This document shows, piece after piece, positions 9,326 to 18,354 of a stretch of 64,000 nucleotides of DNA. The position numbers were made by a program, and so were the translations under genes. How positions within the stretch are numbered: the first letter of the stretch is position 1; every line of letters begins with the position of its first letter. The stretch is from JANQHS01 sp965227315 (lineage in GTDB: Bacteria > Bacteroidota > Bacteroidia > Cytophagales > CCMP332), in contig OZ245737.1 in assembly GCA_965227315.1 (NCBI GenBank), forward strand, positions 3,410,001 through 3,474,000. Direction: 5' to 3'. The notes beneath the pieces were generated by a model. The model was given only the letters and a program-made list of their open reading frames with translations, ran no database searches and was not told the origin of the DNA.

Positions 9326-10465
9326 TTGTTGAGGGTACTTGAAGTTTTAAATAGTTACCCGGGGGAGAGTTTTATACTCGAACATCAGAGAGCTATTCAA
9401 AGCCACGCTAAGGAAATGGATATCATTTCCGCATATTCACAGGTTTCTGCAATCGGTGAGCTGAAGCAAAGCGTCAAGGGTATAAGATCCGTCGCCATTC
9501 CCAATTTCGATCGCTTACCCAGGAAAAAGAAGCTGGTCCCATTGATCCGATGGGGGAAAGGGAACTACAGACGAAAATCGCTTCAGAGATTTGTTCGGAA
9601 AAACCCTGTTGATATCATTCATTTTCATTTTGGATTTACGGCAATAAAGTGGAAATCACTCGCTCTAGGAAATGATATTCCTTATACAGTCAGCATTAGA
9701 GGAAGTGATTTTCACACCCTGCCGGTGACTCAACCTGGTTACTTGGAAAGATTAAAACAAGCCTTAGACCACGCATCCCAAATTCATACAGTTTCGGAGG
9801 AGCTAAGGGGACAACTGATAGAGAAAGCCACTATTGATCCGAATAGAATAAAAGTAATCAGGACCTGCGTTTCAGATGATTGGTTGGAAGTGGATAACAG
9901 AAGGTCCAAAGACATTTTTAAAATGATATGTGTTGGAAGACTTCATTGGATTAAAGGTTATTCAGATCTTCTGATTGCTTGTTCCGGGCTTCTAAAATCA
10001 GGCAGGCAATTTCAATTGAAAATTATCGGAGAAGGACCTGACCGCGATCGTCTTAAATACATGATAAGAGATTTAGATCTTGAAAAGAATGTAGAGCTAA
10101 CCGGAAAGATCAGTCATGAAGATATTCGGAAATTGATGATTGATTGCTCCCTCTTGATCCAGCCTAGCCTCAAAGAAGGATTCCCGAACAGCATTGCTGA
10201 GGCTCTTGTGGCGGGTGTTCCGGTGATCTCCTCCGATTTAAAAGGAATTAGGGAAGTATTGGAAAACCTCAATCTTTCTTATGATCCATTTTTTGTTGCC
10301 GGTGATCCAAATAGCTTAAGGATCAAAATAGAGGATTTTGTATCGTCCGATGAGAGATCCTATGATACATCGCAGCATAAGAAAAATGCCAGAGAATTGT
10401 TTTCATCCAGTAACCATAGTAGGGAGTTTTTAGGATTTTGGCGAGGAGCTCTGATCAATAACTGA
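9326..10465 (+). CDS. GT4-family glycosyltransferase
   Basis: 379 residues with both GT-B halves. The acceptor domain includes IIHFHFGFTAIKW and YTVSIRGSDFHTLP. The donor domain begins near 192 with KMICVGRLHWIKGYSDLL and has the EX7E motif EGFPNSIAEALVAGVPVI near 287-304. Start is TTG 9326 (or TTG 9329), 17 bp after the T9SS protein gene; no ATG is available near the N-terminus. Retaining transferase acting on the cytoplasmic side; sugar specificity cannot be read from sequence. Confidence 0.9.
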   Translation: MLRVLEVLNSYPGESFILEHQRAIQSHAKEMDIISAYSQVSAIGELKQSVKGIRSVAIPNFDRLPRKKKLVPLIRWGKGNYRRKSLQRFVRKNPVDIIHFHFGFTAIKWKSLALGNDIPYTVSIRGSDFHTLPVTQPGYLERLKQALDHASQIHTVSEELRGQLIEKATIDPNRIKVIRTCVSDDWLEVDNRRSKDIFKMICVGRLHWIKGYSDLLIACSGLLKSGRQFQLKIIGEGPDRDRLKYMIRDLDLEKNVELTGKISHEDIRKLMIDCSLLIQPSLKEGFPNSIAEALVAGVPVISSDLKGIREVLENLNLSYDPFFVAGDPNSLRIKIEDFVSSDERSYDTSQHKKNARELFSSSNHSREFLGFWRGALINN

Positions 10466-10468
10466 CTA

Positions 10469-11674
10469 TTGATTCATAAAGGGAAGGTTGTTGTGATCAT
10501 GGGGGAGTGGCCAAGCCAGCTGGCTCCCTATATCAATTTGTTGATCCATGCTTTTCTGGATTCCGATCGATTTAGCATCTCTCTTTTTTCCAATCGAATT
10601 GGTGACGAGTCTAAGGCGATCTCGGTATTGGGAGAAGAGGCCACGATCAGGATAAAAAGAAAAATTGGAAAAAAGCTTCATTATAAAAGCAGCCTGAGGG
10701 ATTATTATTCTCTTGCAAAGACTTTACTGCTATTCCCCACCCATTTTTGTAAGGGTTGTATGCGGTTAATCAAGAACAATGGCTTTATCAGGGGTTTAAA
10801 GCTGGCCTTTAACAACCATTACTTGCTTCGTCACCAATGGGATCTCGCTTACTTTATTGGAATCCAGCTAATGCCGCATTTTGATACCAATTCCATATTC
10901 AACGGTGCAAAAATTTTGGCTAGTTCAAGGGGGCAGGATTTTGAGCTTTTTCCAGGTAAACTTGAGAAGGAATTGGAGAAGCTTAATGGTATCCATGTCC
11001 TTTCAAATTATGGATTGAGGGTGGTGGAATCGGCATATCCCAATTTAAACCTGGAATCATTTATTATTAACCCTGCCTTTGACTTTCGGTTATTGAATTC
11101 AGCTTCCAGGAATGATGATCAATTTAGGATTGGGAGTGTTTGCAGGCTTTTTTGGACCAAAGGATTGTCCTATAGCTTAAGAGCAGTTGCCAGGGTAATT
11201 CATTCCCACCCCGAGAGAAGGATCGAATATCATATCGTAGGCGAAGGAGAGGAAAGGGAGTTTTTGGAATTTGAGGCGGCAAGACTTGGGATTAGAGAAA
11301 ATGTGATTTTTCATGGCTGGCTTTCTCAAAAAGAATCGTTAAAAATTCAGGCAGAACTTCATCTCTACCTCTTACTTTCCATTGAAGAAGGCTTCAACAA
11401 TTCGGTGGTACAGGCCCAGGCTATGGGTATCCCATCCGTGGTATCTGAAGCCGGTGGCTTGCCTGAAAATGTTTCACATGATATTACGGGCTTTGTAGTT
11501 CCAAAATACGACGTTGTTGAAGCCTCAAATAGAATCGAGCAATTGATGATCTCCAAAGAATTAAGGGATTCATTGAGTCATAATGCCAGAATTATGGCCA
11601 AAGAAAAATTCTCGTTTGAACTACAAACCGAAAAGTATTTCGACATGTTTGGAGAAATGATCTCATCAGAGTGA
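10469..11674 (+). CDS. GT4-family glycosyltransferase with EX7Q variant motif
   Basis: 401 residues. The donor domain contains FRIGSVCRLFWTKGLSYSL near 221-239 and YHIVGEGEERE near 254. The expected EX7E motif reads EGFNNSVVQAQAMGIP, so the second glutamate is glutamine (EX7Q). In GT4 enzymes the second Glu contacts the donor, so this change could alter donor choice or lower activity. Start TTG 10469 lies 3 bp after the previous stop. The C-terminal residues overlap the next gene by 4 bp (GTGA). Confidence 0.88.
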   Translation: MIHKGKVVVIMGEWPSQLAPYINLLIHAFLDSDRFSISLFSNRIGDESKAISVLGEEATIRIKRKIGKKLHYKSSLRDYYSLAKTLLLFPTHFCKGCMRLIKNNGFIRGLKLAFNNHYLLRHQWDLAYFIGIQLMPHFDTNSIFNGAKILASSRGQDFELFPGKLEKELEKLNGIHVLSNYGLRVVESAYPNLNLESFIINPAFDFRLLNSASRNDDQFRIGSVCRLFWTKGLSYSLRAVARVIHSHPERRIEYHIVGEGEEREFLEFEAARLGIRENVIFHGWLSQKESLKIQAELHLYLLLSIEEGFNNSVVQAQAMGIPSVVSEAGGLPENVSHDITGFVVPKYDVVEASNRIEQLMISKELRDSLSHNARIMAKEKFSFELQTEKYFDMFGEMISSE

Positions 11675-12819
11675 ATATTCTATTCGTCTGCAATGAGTAT
11701 CCCCCCTATCCTCATGGAGGTATTGGAGTATTTGTAAAAAACCATGCTGAGAACCTTAGCAAAAAGGGTCATCAGTGTGTGGCGGTAGGCATATATGCAT
11801 CACTCAAAAGAAGTGAGGAGAACATCATTAACGGAGTTTATGTATACCGAATTGCATTGCCCAAATGGGCCAAATTTCAGTTTAGACTTTTCCGGTTTAA
11901 TATTTCCATAAAGGGTTTTGCGTCAAGAAGAATTCTATCGGATAAGATAGATGAAATTGTAAGAAATCAGGCAATTGACCTGGTTGAAAGCTATGATTGG
12001 TCTGGACCTCTTTTCAGAAAACCGAGAAAAAAGCTTGCAATTAGAATTCATGGATCCAATTTGGCTCACCGGAAACGGGAAAAACTTGCAGGAGGTAAGA
12101 TCACAGGTTATTGGGAAAGGAGAAACATGAAGTTTGCTGATGAATTTGTTTCTGTTTCTAAACATTTTGGTCAAATCAGCAAGGAAGCCTTTGGTATTCA
12201 GAAGCCAATAAGGGTTATTCCAAATTATATTGATACATCCCTATTCTTTCCTCAAGACACTCAAAAGGATAAAACGAAATTATTGTTTGTCGGAAGGTTG
12301 GATGAGCGAAAGGGAATAATGGAGTTGATTCAGGCGTTTTCTTCCGAAAAAGGGATCCATTCCAAATTTCAGCTTGTAATTATTGGTAAAGGATCAAAAC
12401 AATTTTCCCAATCCCTTAAAGAATCTGTTCCAGCGGAAGTAAGGTCTCGAGTCTCCTGGCTTGGTCAAGTTCCGAGGGAAGAGTTACCTGTTCACTATTC
12501 AAGCTCCATTCTAACCATTTTGCCTTCAAGATCTGAATCCTTTGGTTTAGTTGCCCTTGAATCGATGGCATGTGGAACACCGATTTTGATGTCATCGGAA
12601 GGGCCAGGGACGGAAATAATTGAAAATGGGGTGGATGGATTTTTGGCCGATATTCAAACTCCTGAAAGGCTCAAAAATGTCCTTTTGAAAATTTTGGAAG
12701 ATCCTGAAATTCTTCAAAATTCATCTAAAAATGCTGTAGATAAGATTTGCAATGAATTTTCAGCGGAAGTTATTCTAGCCCGGAATGAAGAATTTTATGA
12801 CATTTTATCTAAGAACTAG
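11671..12819 (+). CDS. GT4-family glycosyltransferase
   Basis: 382 residues, N-terminus MNILFVCNEYPPYPHGGIGV, the classic GT4 opening with a glycine-rich loop. The donor half has LLFVGRLDERKGIMELIQAF near 205 and EX7E motif ESFGLVALESMACGTPIL near 290, then GTEIIENGVDGFL. Starts at GTG 11671, overlapping the previous stop by 4 bp, so probably translationally coupled. Its TAG stop overlaps the GTG of a 58-codon reading frame. Soluble retaining glycosyltransferase of the repeat-unit assembly set. Confidence 0.92.
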   Translation: MNILFVCNEYPPYPHGGIGVFVKNHAENLSKKGHQCVAVGIYASLKRSEENIINGVYVYRIALPKWAKFQFRLFRFNISIKGFASRRILSDKIDEIVRNQAIDLVESYDWSGPLFRKPRKKLAIRIHGSNLAHRKREKLAGGKITGYWERRNMKFADEFVSVSKHFGQISKEAFGIQKPIRVIPNYIDTSLFFPQDTQKDKTKLLFVGRLDERKGIMELIQAFSSEKGIHSKFQLVIIGKGSKQFSQSLKESVPAEVRSRVSWLGQVPREELPVHYSSSILTILPSRSESFGLVALESMACGTPILMSSEGPGTEIIENGVDGFLADIQTPERLKNVLLKILEDPEILQNSSKNAVDKICNEFSAEVILARNEEFYDILSKN

Positions 12820-12995
12820 TGTTTGATAGAAACGCATTTCCCCTTATTATCCGGCGCTTAGAAGGTCAATCAATGATAATGTCAGAAAACTTTCTTTTTG
12901 AAAGGAGAGAGTATTTAGAGGTTATGCGAAGGTTTATAATCGAAGAATTCTCAGAAATTATGATGCAAAAGGGAGTTCTTCAAACAGGAAAATGA
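12819..12995 (+). CDS. Small 58-residue protein, unknown
   Basis: A 58-codon frame from GTG 12819 to TGA 12995 fills what otherwise looks like a 170-bp gap. Its start overlaps the TAG of the GT4 gene (TAGTG) and its stop overlaps the ATG of the methyltransferase gene (ATGA), the same junction style used throughout the locus. The product is charged and helical-looking (SENFLFERREYLEVMRRFII), with no signal peptide or membrane segment. It does not resemble a family I know. It could be a small partner of the methyltransferase or only a remnant; conservation of the frame would decide. Confidence 0.5.
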   Translation: MFDRNAFPLIIRRLEGQSMIMSENFLFERREYLEVMRRFIIEEFSEIMMQKGVLQTGK

Positions 12996-13834
12996 GTTCA
13001 CGGACTGAATTAGAGCTGAGGCAGTTTGAATTGGAAAAGAAGTGGAGGGAGAGCATACTTGCGGCTGATCCGAGAGATAGGGCCCAAGTGTTTGAGGATG
13101 CATATAAAGAGGTTACCGCTTTCATGGATCAGAATTTTGAGTATCATGAAAATCTCCATGAAAAGGCACAAAAGCAATTTCAGTTTTGTGAGTTATTGGC
13201 CGAAAGTAAAGGTAAAATCAAGTTTCTTGATATCGGTTGTTCGAGCGGAAAGATGGTGGGAATTGCCTCTGATAAGGGGTGGGATGCCTATGGTATTGAT
13301 GTGGATCCCCAGGCCATTGCTCTTGCCAAGAACGAAAACCCTTCCATCTCTTCACATTTCTTTTCTGGAGAGATTCAAAACCTGGAAGAATCTGGTTTTG
13401 ATCTGGCCTTCAATTCAGATCTGATCGAGCATCTTCATCCCGATGATGTTGTTGATTTTTTTCGAAATATTTATCAAAGATTATCCCGTGGTGGCATGGT
13501 ATTTACCAGTACTCCGTATCGCCTCGCCGGACCAAAGGATATTTCAAAATTGTTTTTGCCGAAAGGCCAAAAGGCAGAGGGATTACATCTAAAGGAATAC
13601 CTTCTGAAGGAGATGGTTTCCATATATAGGGAAGCAGGGTTTAATAGGGTCGAGACATTCTTTTTTCACCCGATGTCCTCCCGGTCTATTTCAGTTGGCC
13701 TAAATACCCGGAATACATCTTTCAAGGTATTTCTGGAGTCCCTTTTATTGATGAGTCCAAACTTCATTCGAAGATCCATCATCGAAAAGGTCTCCTCGGG
13801 GCTTACTTTTTCGATTACAGTGGGAGTCAAATAG
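12992..13834 (+). CDS. Class I SAM-dependent methyltransferase
   Basis: 280 residues. Motif I FLDIGCSSGKMV at about 78-89, motif II YGIDVDPQAIALAK at about 101-114, then DLAFNSDLIEHLHPDD and a GGMVFTSTPYR strand, as in Methyltransf_11/23 enzymes such as those acting on sugars or quinones. The N-terminal 75 residues are helical and may bind the acceptor. ATG 12992 overlaps the stop of the small upstream frame. In this locus it probably O-methylates a sugar or caps a glycan chain; substrate not determinable. Confidence 0.88.
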   Translation: MSSRTELELRQFELEKKWRESILAADPRDRAQVFEDAYKEVTAFMDQNFEYHENLHEKAQKQFQFCELLAESKGKIKFLDIGCSSGKMVGIASDKGWDAYGIDVDPQAIALAKNENPSISSHFFSGEIQNLEESGFDLAFNSDLIEHLHPDDVVDFFRNIYQRLSRGGMVFTSTPYRLAGPKDISKLFLPKGQKAEGLHLKEYLLKEMVSIYREAGFNRVETFFFHPMSSRSISVGLNTRNTSFKVFLESLLLMSPNFIRRSIIEKVSSGLTFSITVGVK

Positions 13835-13841
13835 CCGGTTT

Positions 13842-14843
13842 ATGTTTTCGTTTGATCTGATCATCTGTACTTACAACAGACCCCAAATGGTTTCTGGATT
13901 GGTAGATCAGGTCAAGGCATTGCCGAATAAGCCTTCTAAAGTAATCGTGATCGATTCCTCAGATAGTGAAAATGAAGAACTGCGAAAGGATCACGAGGTC
14001 GAGTATCACAGAAGTCCGTTGAAAAACCAACCCTTCCAAAGGTATCTCGGAAGCAAACAATCAAGTGCCGAGTACCTTCTGTTCTTCGATGATGACCTCA
14101 GCATAATTGATCCTGAAATTTTTGAGAAATATCAGAAGCTCATTGCCATGCCGGATTTCGTTGGCGGAGGTGTAGGAATTGACTATCAAACCAATATACC
14201 CACCTTCTTTGCCGGAAATCTTAATGTTTCGGGGCCTTTGAAGCGCTTATATTACTGGTTGCTTCAAATCAGGATTCCCGAGCCCGGAAAAATTGGTTTT
14301 CTGGGGGTAACGGGAGGTTGGCCATCGGAAAGAGGTGAGATAGGATTTCTTTTGGGGCCGAATATGCTGGTAAACAAAAGGTTGTTCGATGAAATTATCG
14401 ATTATGGGATGCTGTATGGATTTCAGGAAAAAATACTCATGGGGGAGGACAAGGCTATAAGCCTGAAACTTCAAAAATTTGGAAAGCTATATTTTGATCC
14501 ACACTTATGTTTGAAGCATCCTCCAAATGATAGCAGCTATTTTACCCATCAGGTGAGCTTCTATGCCAAGACCCTTTATTCAAGGTATTTCTTAAGCAAG
14601 GAAGTATTCCGGTTGAAGAGAGGAAGTTCTTTTATGTTGAATTCAAAGTATTTGTTCTTTTTCTGGAATCTGTACTGGATATCTTTTTTGAAGTTGGTTT
14701 TGATGCCCAACAAATTGAACCTTCAGAAATTTAAGGGCCAAAATCGGTCAATAGGTCTATTTTTGAAGTATGGTTCCCTATTGGAAGGAAACAAAAGAGT
14801 AAGGGAATTCAGGTCAAAAAGCAGCAAGTACCTTGGTACATAG
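13842..14843 (+). CDS. GT2-family glycosyltransferase
   Basis: 333 residues. N-terminal GT-A signature DLIICTYNRPQMVSGLVDQV at about 5-24, VIVIDSSDSEN near 36-46, and acidic cluster LFFDDDLS near 80-87, which should bind the divalent cation and nucleotide sugar. The later GEDKAISLKLQKFGK segment near 203 resembles the catalytic-base region (ED) of inverting GT2 enzymes. C-terminal aromatic patches near 265-290 (LFFFWNLYWISFLKLVL) may associate with the membrane. ATG start, 7 bp after the methyltransferase. Confidence 0.87.
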   Translation: MFSFDLIICTYNRPQMVSGLVDQVKALPNKPSKVIVIDSSDSENEELRKDHEVEYHRSPLKNQPFQRYLGSKQSSAEYLLFFDDDLSIIDPEIFEKYQKLIAMPDFVGGGVGIDYQTNIPTFFAGNLNVSGPLKRLYYWLLQIRIPEPGKIGFLGVTGGWPSERGEIGFLLGPNMLVNKRLFDEIIDYGMLYGFQEKILMGEDKAISLKLQKFGKLYFDPHLCLKHPPNDSSYFTHQVSFYAKTLYSRYFLSKEVFRLKRGSSFMLNSKYLFFFWNLYWISFLKLVLMPNKLNLQKFKGQNRSIGLFLKYGSLLEGNKRVREFRSKSSKYLGT

Positions 14844-16044
14844 ACTTTACGCATTCTTCTGTAGTTTTCCCCCTATAAAGCCGATTTTTAATATTGGCTT
14901 TTACTTTTTCCCCTTTCTTTTTTATGACCTAATCAAAGGTAAAGCCTCTTTTTCCGGGGTGGCCAGGTGGCTGTTCCTCCCTCTATTCCTTTGCCTTTTG
15001 TTAGGAATAATCCTGTCTACCTACTTCAGTCAAAATTCAGCTCCAAGCAATGCGGTTTTTCCCAATTATGTTTATTGGATGGTTATTTCGATTTCATTCA
15101 TAATTTATAACCGAAGCTTGAGGGTTTCCCAAATGTTCGTCGGCTTTTTTTGGGGAGCCATATTTACAATTGTTTATTTTTTCATCATTCAGAATTTTGT
15201 CCGTGAATTCCTGTTTTTCGATACAATGACCCAAAATAGCTTTGCTTTTTTGCTGATCATTTTTTCTCCGCTTGTGGTCACTTATGCAATACTCAAATAT
15301 GGTAAAAGGCCGGCTTTTGCATTTGTTCTCTTATTAACCGTATCGGGGTTTTTGTCTGGTTCAAGAGCTGCGGGTTTGCTTGTTTTTTTTGGTTCCTTGC
15401 TTGGGTTTTACTCTCCTGGAAGAAGGATTAACAGGTTGATTTGGATCATGATCGGGATCAGTATGTTTGGTTTTCTGATGGTCCAATTTTCATTTGTTCA
15501 GGATTTTATCTTTTACCTCAACCCAAGAGTCCACGACCTGATTCTGAACTTTGAGGAAACCCTTATGACCGATCGTTCCTATCTGACCAGAGTATTGATG
15601 ATCGAGAAGGGCAGATTGATTTATGAACAATACCCGCTGTTCGGAGTGGGGTTGAATAATTTTCTTTCTCATCCTGTACAATTTCAGGGAAATTTTGTGG
15701 GAGCCGAGTGGGTCATCAATAAAGGACTAGAAGAGGGTACAAGCAGTCATAACTCGTATGTCAATATCCTGGCAGAAGGCGGCCTGTTCATGTTTGTTCC
15801 TTTTGTTGCAATACTGGTTTCAAACCTGATTCTTGGATTAACGAATTTTCAAAGGTTCAATCCGCTGGTGAGAAGCCTGTTTTTTGGATTTGTTTTGATG
15901 ACTATCCATTTCTACTTCATTACTTCGATCGTAAATTTTTATACCTGGGTATTCATTGCCCTCGTGAGTGCATTAAATACAAGATATTCACTTGATCAAG
16001 CTAGGAGTCCATTACCACGTCCCCTTACTGTCTCAGTCAAATAG
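14833..16044 (+). CDS. O-antigen polymerase/ligase-like membrane protein (Wzy_C family)
   Basis: 403 residues, mostly hydrophobic with about 10-11 predicted membrane segments. Features of Wzy/WaaL proteins are SGSRAAGLLVF near 176-186 and a large periplasmic loop from about 215 to 320 with GVGLNNFL and SSHNSYVNILAEGGL, the conserved HN-containing signature of PF04932. It polymerises repeat units or ligates them to lipid A core; sequence alone does not separate the two. Start TTG 14833 overlaps the GT2 gene by 11 bp. The last 53 bp overlap the next gene in another frame. Confidence 0.87.
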   Translation: MVHRLYAFFCSFPPIKPIFNIGFYFFPFLFYDLIKGKASFSGVARWLFLPLFLCLLLGIILSTYFSQNSAPSNAVFPNYVYWMVISISFIIYNRSLRVSQMFVGFFWGAIFTIVYFFIIQNFVREFLFFDTMTQNSFAFLLIIFSPLVVTYAILKYGKRPAFAFVLLLTVSGFLSGSRAAGLLVFFGSLLGFYSPGRRINRLIWIMIGISMFGFLMVQFSFVQDFIFYLNPRVHDLILNFEETLMTDRSYLTRVLMIEKGRLIYEQYPLFGVGLNNFLSHPVQFQGNFVGAEWVINKGLEEGTSSHNSYVNILAEGGLFMFVPFVAILVSNLILGLTNFQRFNPLVRSLFFGFVLMTIHFYFITSIVNFYTWVFIALVSALNTRYSLDQARSPLPRPLTVSVK

Positions 16045-17164
16045 TTTTTATACAGCTTCTTACTTCGCTGTATTTCTTAATTCTCTTTTCGACTACAATG
16101 GTTCTTTAACCGTGTACTATTTTGAAGCCCGGAAAGAGGAAGAAGGATTTTGCGATTCGGAAATCAGACCTGGAATCCGGTTTGTTTCTTTGGGTACCAG
16201 GTCGAACATTCTTAAAAGAACTTACCTGAACCGTGAGTCGAGCAAAAAAATTGCGAATGATGATCAGGTCGACTTCCTGATCTTAAGAATGCCAACCCCT
16301 TTATTCTTCTATTATTCCACGCTGAAGAAGAAAACAGTGGTTCCATATGTGGTCGGGAATTATCGGGAAGCCATAGAGAACACCTCCGGACTAAAACGTC
16401 TGCTCTTCAATATTTTGAACCGCCAGTTCGTAAAGAATTGGAATGCTGTCTCCCCCGACAATCTGGTTTTTTGCAATAGCCTTTTGGAAAAGAAAAGACT
16501 GGAAAAAGAGGGGAGGAGTCCAATTTTGATAAAGTCGTCAACCCTTTCAGAAAAGAGTTTTCCAAACAAGAAGGAGGGTTCGAGTTCCGATTCTCCAAGA
16601 TTTCTCCTCTTCAGTGGGAGAATCACTAAGGAGAAGGGGATTCATAATGTGGTTCAGGTGGTCGAGACAATGAACGATCAGGGCTTTGAGATCAGATTTC
16701 GTATCGCAGGATTTACCATGGGGGGAGATTCTGAGTACGAGGAGGAATTGAAGAGGATGATCCAAGGCTCCCGCTACAAGGATAAATTTGAATACCTGGG
16801 ATTCCTAAAAGCTGGTGATGAACTGAATCGTGTTTACCGGGATAGTGATATTTTCGTATTACCCTCTATTTCAGATTTCGAGGGTTTCCCAAGGGCGATT
16901 TGGGAGGCTATGGCTTTTGGGATGCCGGTCATTGCCTCCAGGGTAGGCTCAATCCCGTTTTTCCTGGAAGATCAAAAATCATGCCTCCTCCTACAACCCA
17001 ATTCCAAGGACGAAATTGAAACCGCCATTAAAAGGCTCATTGAGGATGCTGAACTAAGAAGCAGGTTAATTCATGAGGGTTATAATTTGGCGAGAGAAAA
17101 TACCATTGAGAAATCAGCCAAATTGATGGTTGACATAATTCAAGAGAAAGCCCATGTGGAATAA
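15992..17164 (+). CDS. GT4-family glycosyltransferase
   Basis: 390 residues. Start TTG 15992 lies inside the end of the polymerase gene; the N-terminus MIKLGVHYHVPLLSQSNSFY is a convincing GT-B opening, so the 53-bp out-of-frame overlap looks genuine. The donor domain has FLLFSGRITKEKGIHNVV near 206 and EX7E motif EGFPRAIWEAMAFGMPVIAS near 296-315, then GSIPFFLED. Retaining glycosyltransferase of the repeat-unit assembly set. It ends with an 11-bp overlap with the acetyltransferase gene. Confidence 0.88.
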   Translation: MIKLGVHYHVPLLSQSNSFYTASYFAVFLNSLFDYNGSLTVYYFEARKEEEGFCDSEIRPGIRFVSLGTRSNILKRTYLNRESSKKIANDDQVDFLILRMPTPLFFYYSTLKKKTVVPYVVGNYREAIENTSGLKRLLFNILNRQFVKNWNAVSPDNLVFCNSLLEKKRLEKEGRSPILIKSSTLSEKSFPNKKEGSSSDSPRFLLFSGRITKEKGIHNVVQVVETMNDQGFEIRFRIAGFTMGGDSEYEEELKRMIQGSRYKDKFEYLGFLKAGDELNRVYRDSDIFVLPSISDFEGFPRAIWEAMAFGMPVIASRVGSIPFFLEDQKSCLLLQPNSKDEIETAIKRLIEDAELRSRLIHEGYNLARENTIEKSAKLMVDIIQEKAHVE

Positions 17165-17663
17165 TATTCGATACTTTCTTCCGGTTCACTTCATAAGTCT
17201 TCTGCTGAACATACTTCCGGACAACGTATCGGTAATGAAACTGCGCGGATTTTTTTTAAGGCCTTTCTTTGGTAAATGTGGAGGAAACCTCATGATCGGA
17301 AGGGGAGTTTTCATGTTGAATACTCAAAATATTGAAATCGGAAAGAATGTTTATATCGCTGCAGGAAATTGGTTTAATGCCATTGAAAAGATCAGCATTG
17401 CGGATGAGGTTATGATCGCACCTCATTGTATGATCATATCCGGAGAACATACCAAGGCGAATGGTTCCTTTCGGTACGGTCCGATCACCAAGGCGCCTGT
17501 AAAGATCGGATTTGGAAGTTGGATTGGTGCAAAATGTTGCGTTCTTGCAGGCACGACTATTGGGAGGGGGTCAGTGGTTGGAGCTAACTCCGTAATCAAA
17601 GGTGAGTTTAAGGATGATATGTTAATTGCAGGAATCCCTGCTAAAGAAATAAAGCGTGTTTAG
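17154..17663 (+). CDS. Hexapeptide-repeat O-acetyltransferase (WbbJ-like)
   Basis: 169 residues with left-handed beta-helix hexapeptide repeats, for example IGRGVFMLNTQNIEIGKNVY and IADEVMIAPHC, ending in VVGANSVIKGEFKDDMLIAG and IPAKEIKRV, the standard LbH acyltransferase C-terminus. HCMIISGEHTK near 90-101 carries the histidines expected at the active site. It should transfer acetyl from acetyl-CoA to a sugar hydroxyl as a homotrimer in the cytoplasm. ATG start overlaps the GT4 gene by 11 bp. Confidence 0.9.
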   Translation: MWNNIRYFLPVHFISLLLNILPDNVSVMKLRGFFLRPFFGKCGGNLMIGRGVFMLNTQNIEIGKNVYIAAGNWFNAIEKISIADEVMIAPHCMIISGEHTKANGSFRYGPITKAPVKIGFGSWIGAKCCVLAGTTIGRGSVVGANSVIKGEFKDDMLIAGIPAKEIKRV

Positions 17664-18354
17664 GAAATTCTTATTCAAATATTTTCCGGGATTGGTATCC
17701 CGACTAAAGAAGCTCCGTCGCAAAGCCTATTCCCACAAACCGACGGAAGAGATCTTTACTGAGATCTATGAAAAGAATTATTGGGAGGACAAGGAATCCC
17801 ATTCGGGGCCGGGATCGAATCAGGAACAGACGGATTCACTCATAAGGGATCTTCCGGGGATCTTTAAGCAGTTGAATATTGATTCGATCATGGACGCGCC
17901 ATGCGGGGATCATTATTGGATGAAGGATATGCCATTTGGCAACATAGTTTATTACGGAGTCGATATCGTCAAACCACTGATTGAAAAGAATAATACAAGA
18001 TATGGGGATGAGACCAGATCATTTCATCACCTTGATATGATCCAGGATAAGCTGCCGAAAGCTGATCTAATATTTTGCCGGGATCTGATGGTTCACCTTT
18101 CATTTGAAGAAAACCTGAATATCATCAGAAATTTCAAGAGAAGTGGTGCCAAGTATCTCATGGCCACTGACTTTCCCAGTTTGAATAAGAATATTGATAT
18201 TGTCGCAGGAGACTGGAGAGTGTTGGATCTAAGCCAGGAACCTTTTTCTTTTCCATCGCCCATTTATTCATACTCAGAAGGTTCAAGCCTTGGAAATGGT
18301 AAATTTCCAACCAAGTATTTGAATGTTTGGGAGCTCGCCAAAATCAACATTTGA
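17656..18354 (+). CDS. Class I SAM-dependent methyltransferase
   Basis: 232 residues. Motif I is DAPCGDHYWM near 80-89, followed by YYGVDIVKPLIEKN and a late ADLIFCRDLMVHLSFEENL segment. The DAPCGD form is shared by a group of short methyltransferases common in surface-glycan clusters. Starts at GTG 17656 with an 8-bp overlap with the acetyltransferase gene, and its TGA is overlapped by the TTG of the next GT4 gene. Probably modifies a sugar; acceptor unknown. Confidence 0.83.
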   Translation: MFRKFLFKYFPGLVSRLKKLRRKAYSHKPTEEIFTEIYEKNYWEDKESHSGPGSNQEQTDSLIRDLPGIFKQLNIDSIMDAPCGDHYWMKDMPFGNIVYYGVDIVKPLIEKNNTRYGDETRSFHHLDMIQDKLPKADLIFCRDLMVHLSFEENLNIIRNFKRSGAKYLMATDFPSLNKNIDIVAGDWRVLDLSQEPFSFPSPIYSYSEGSSLGNGKFPTKYLNVWELAKINI

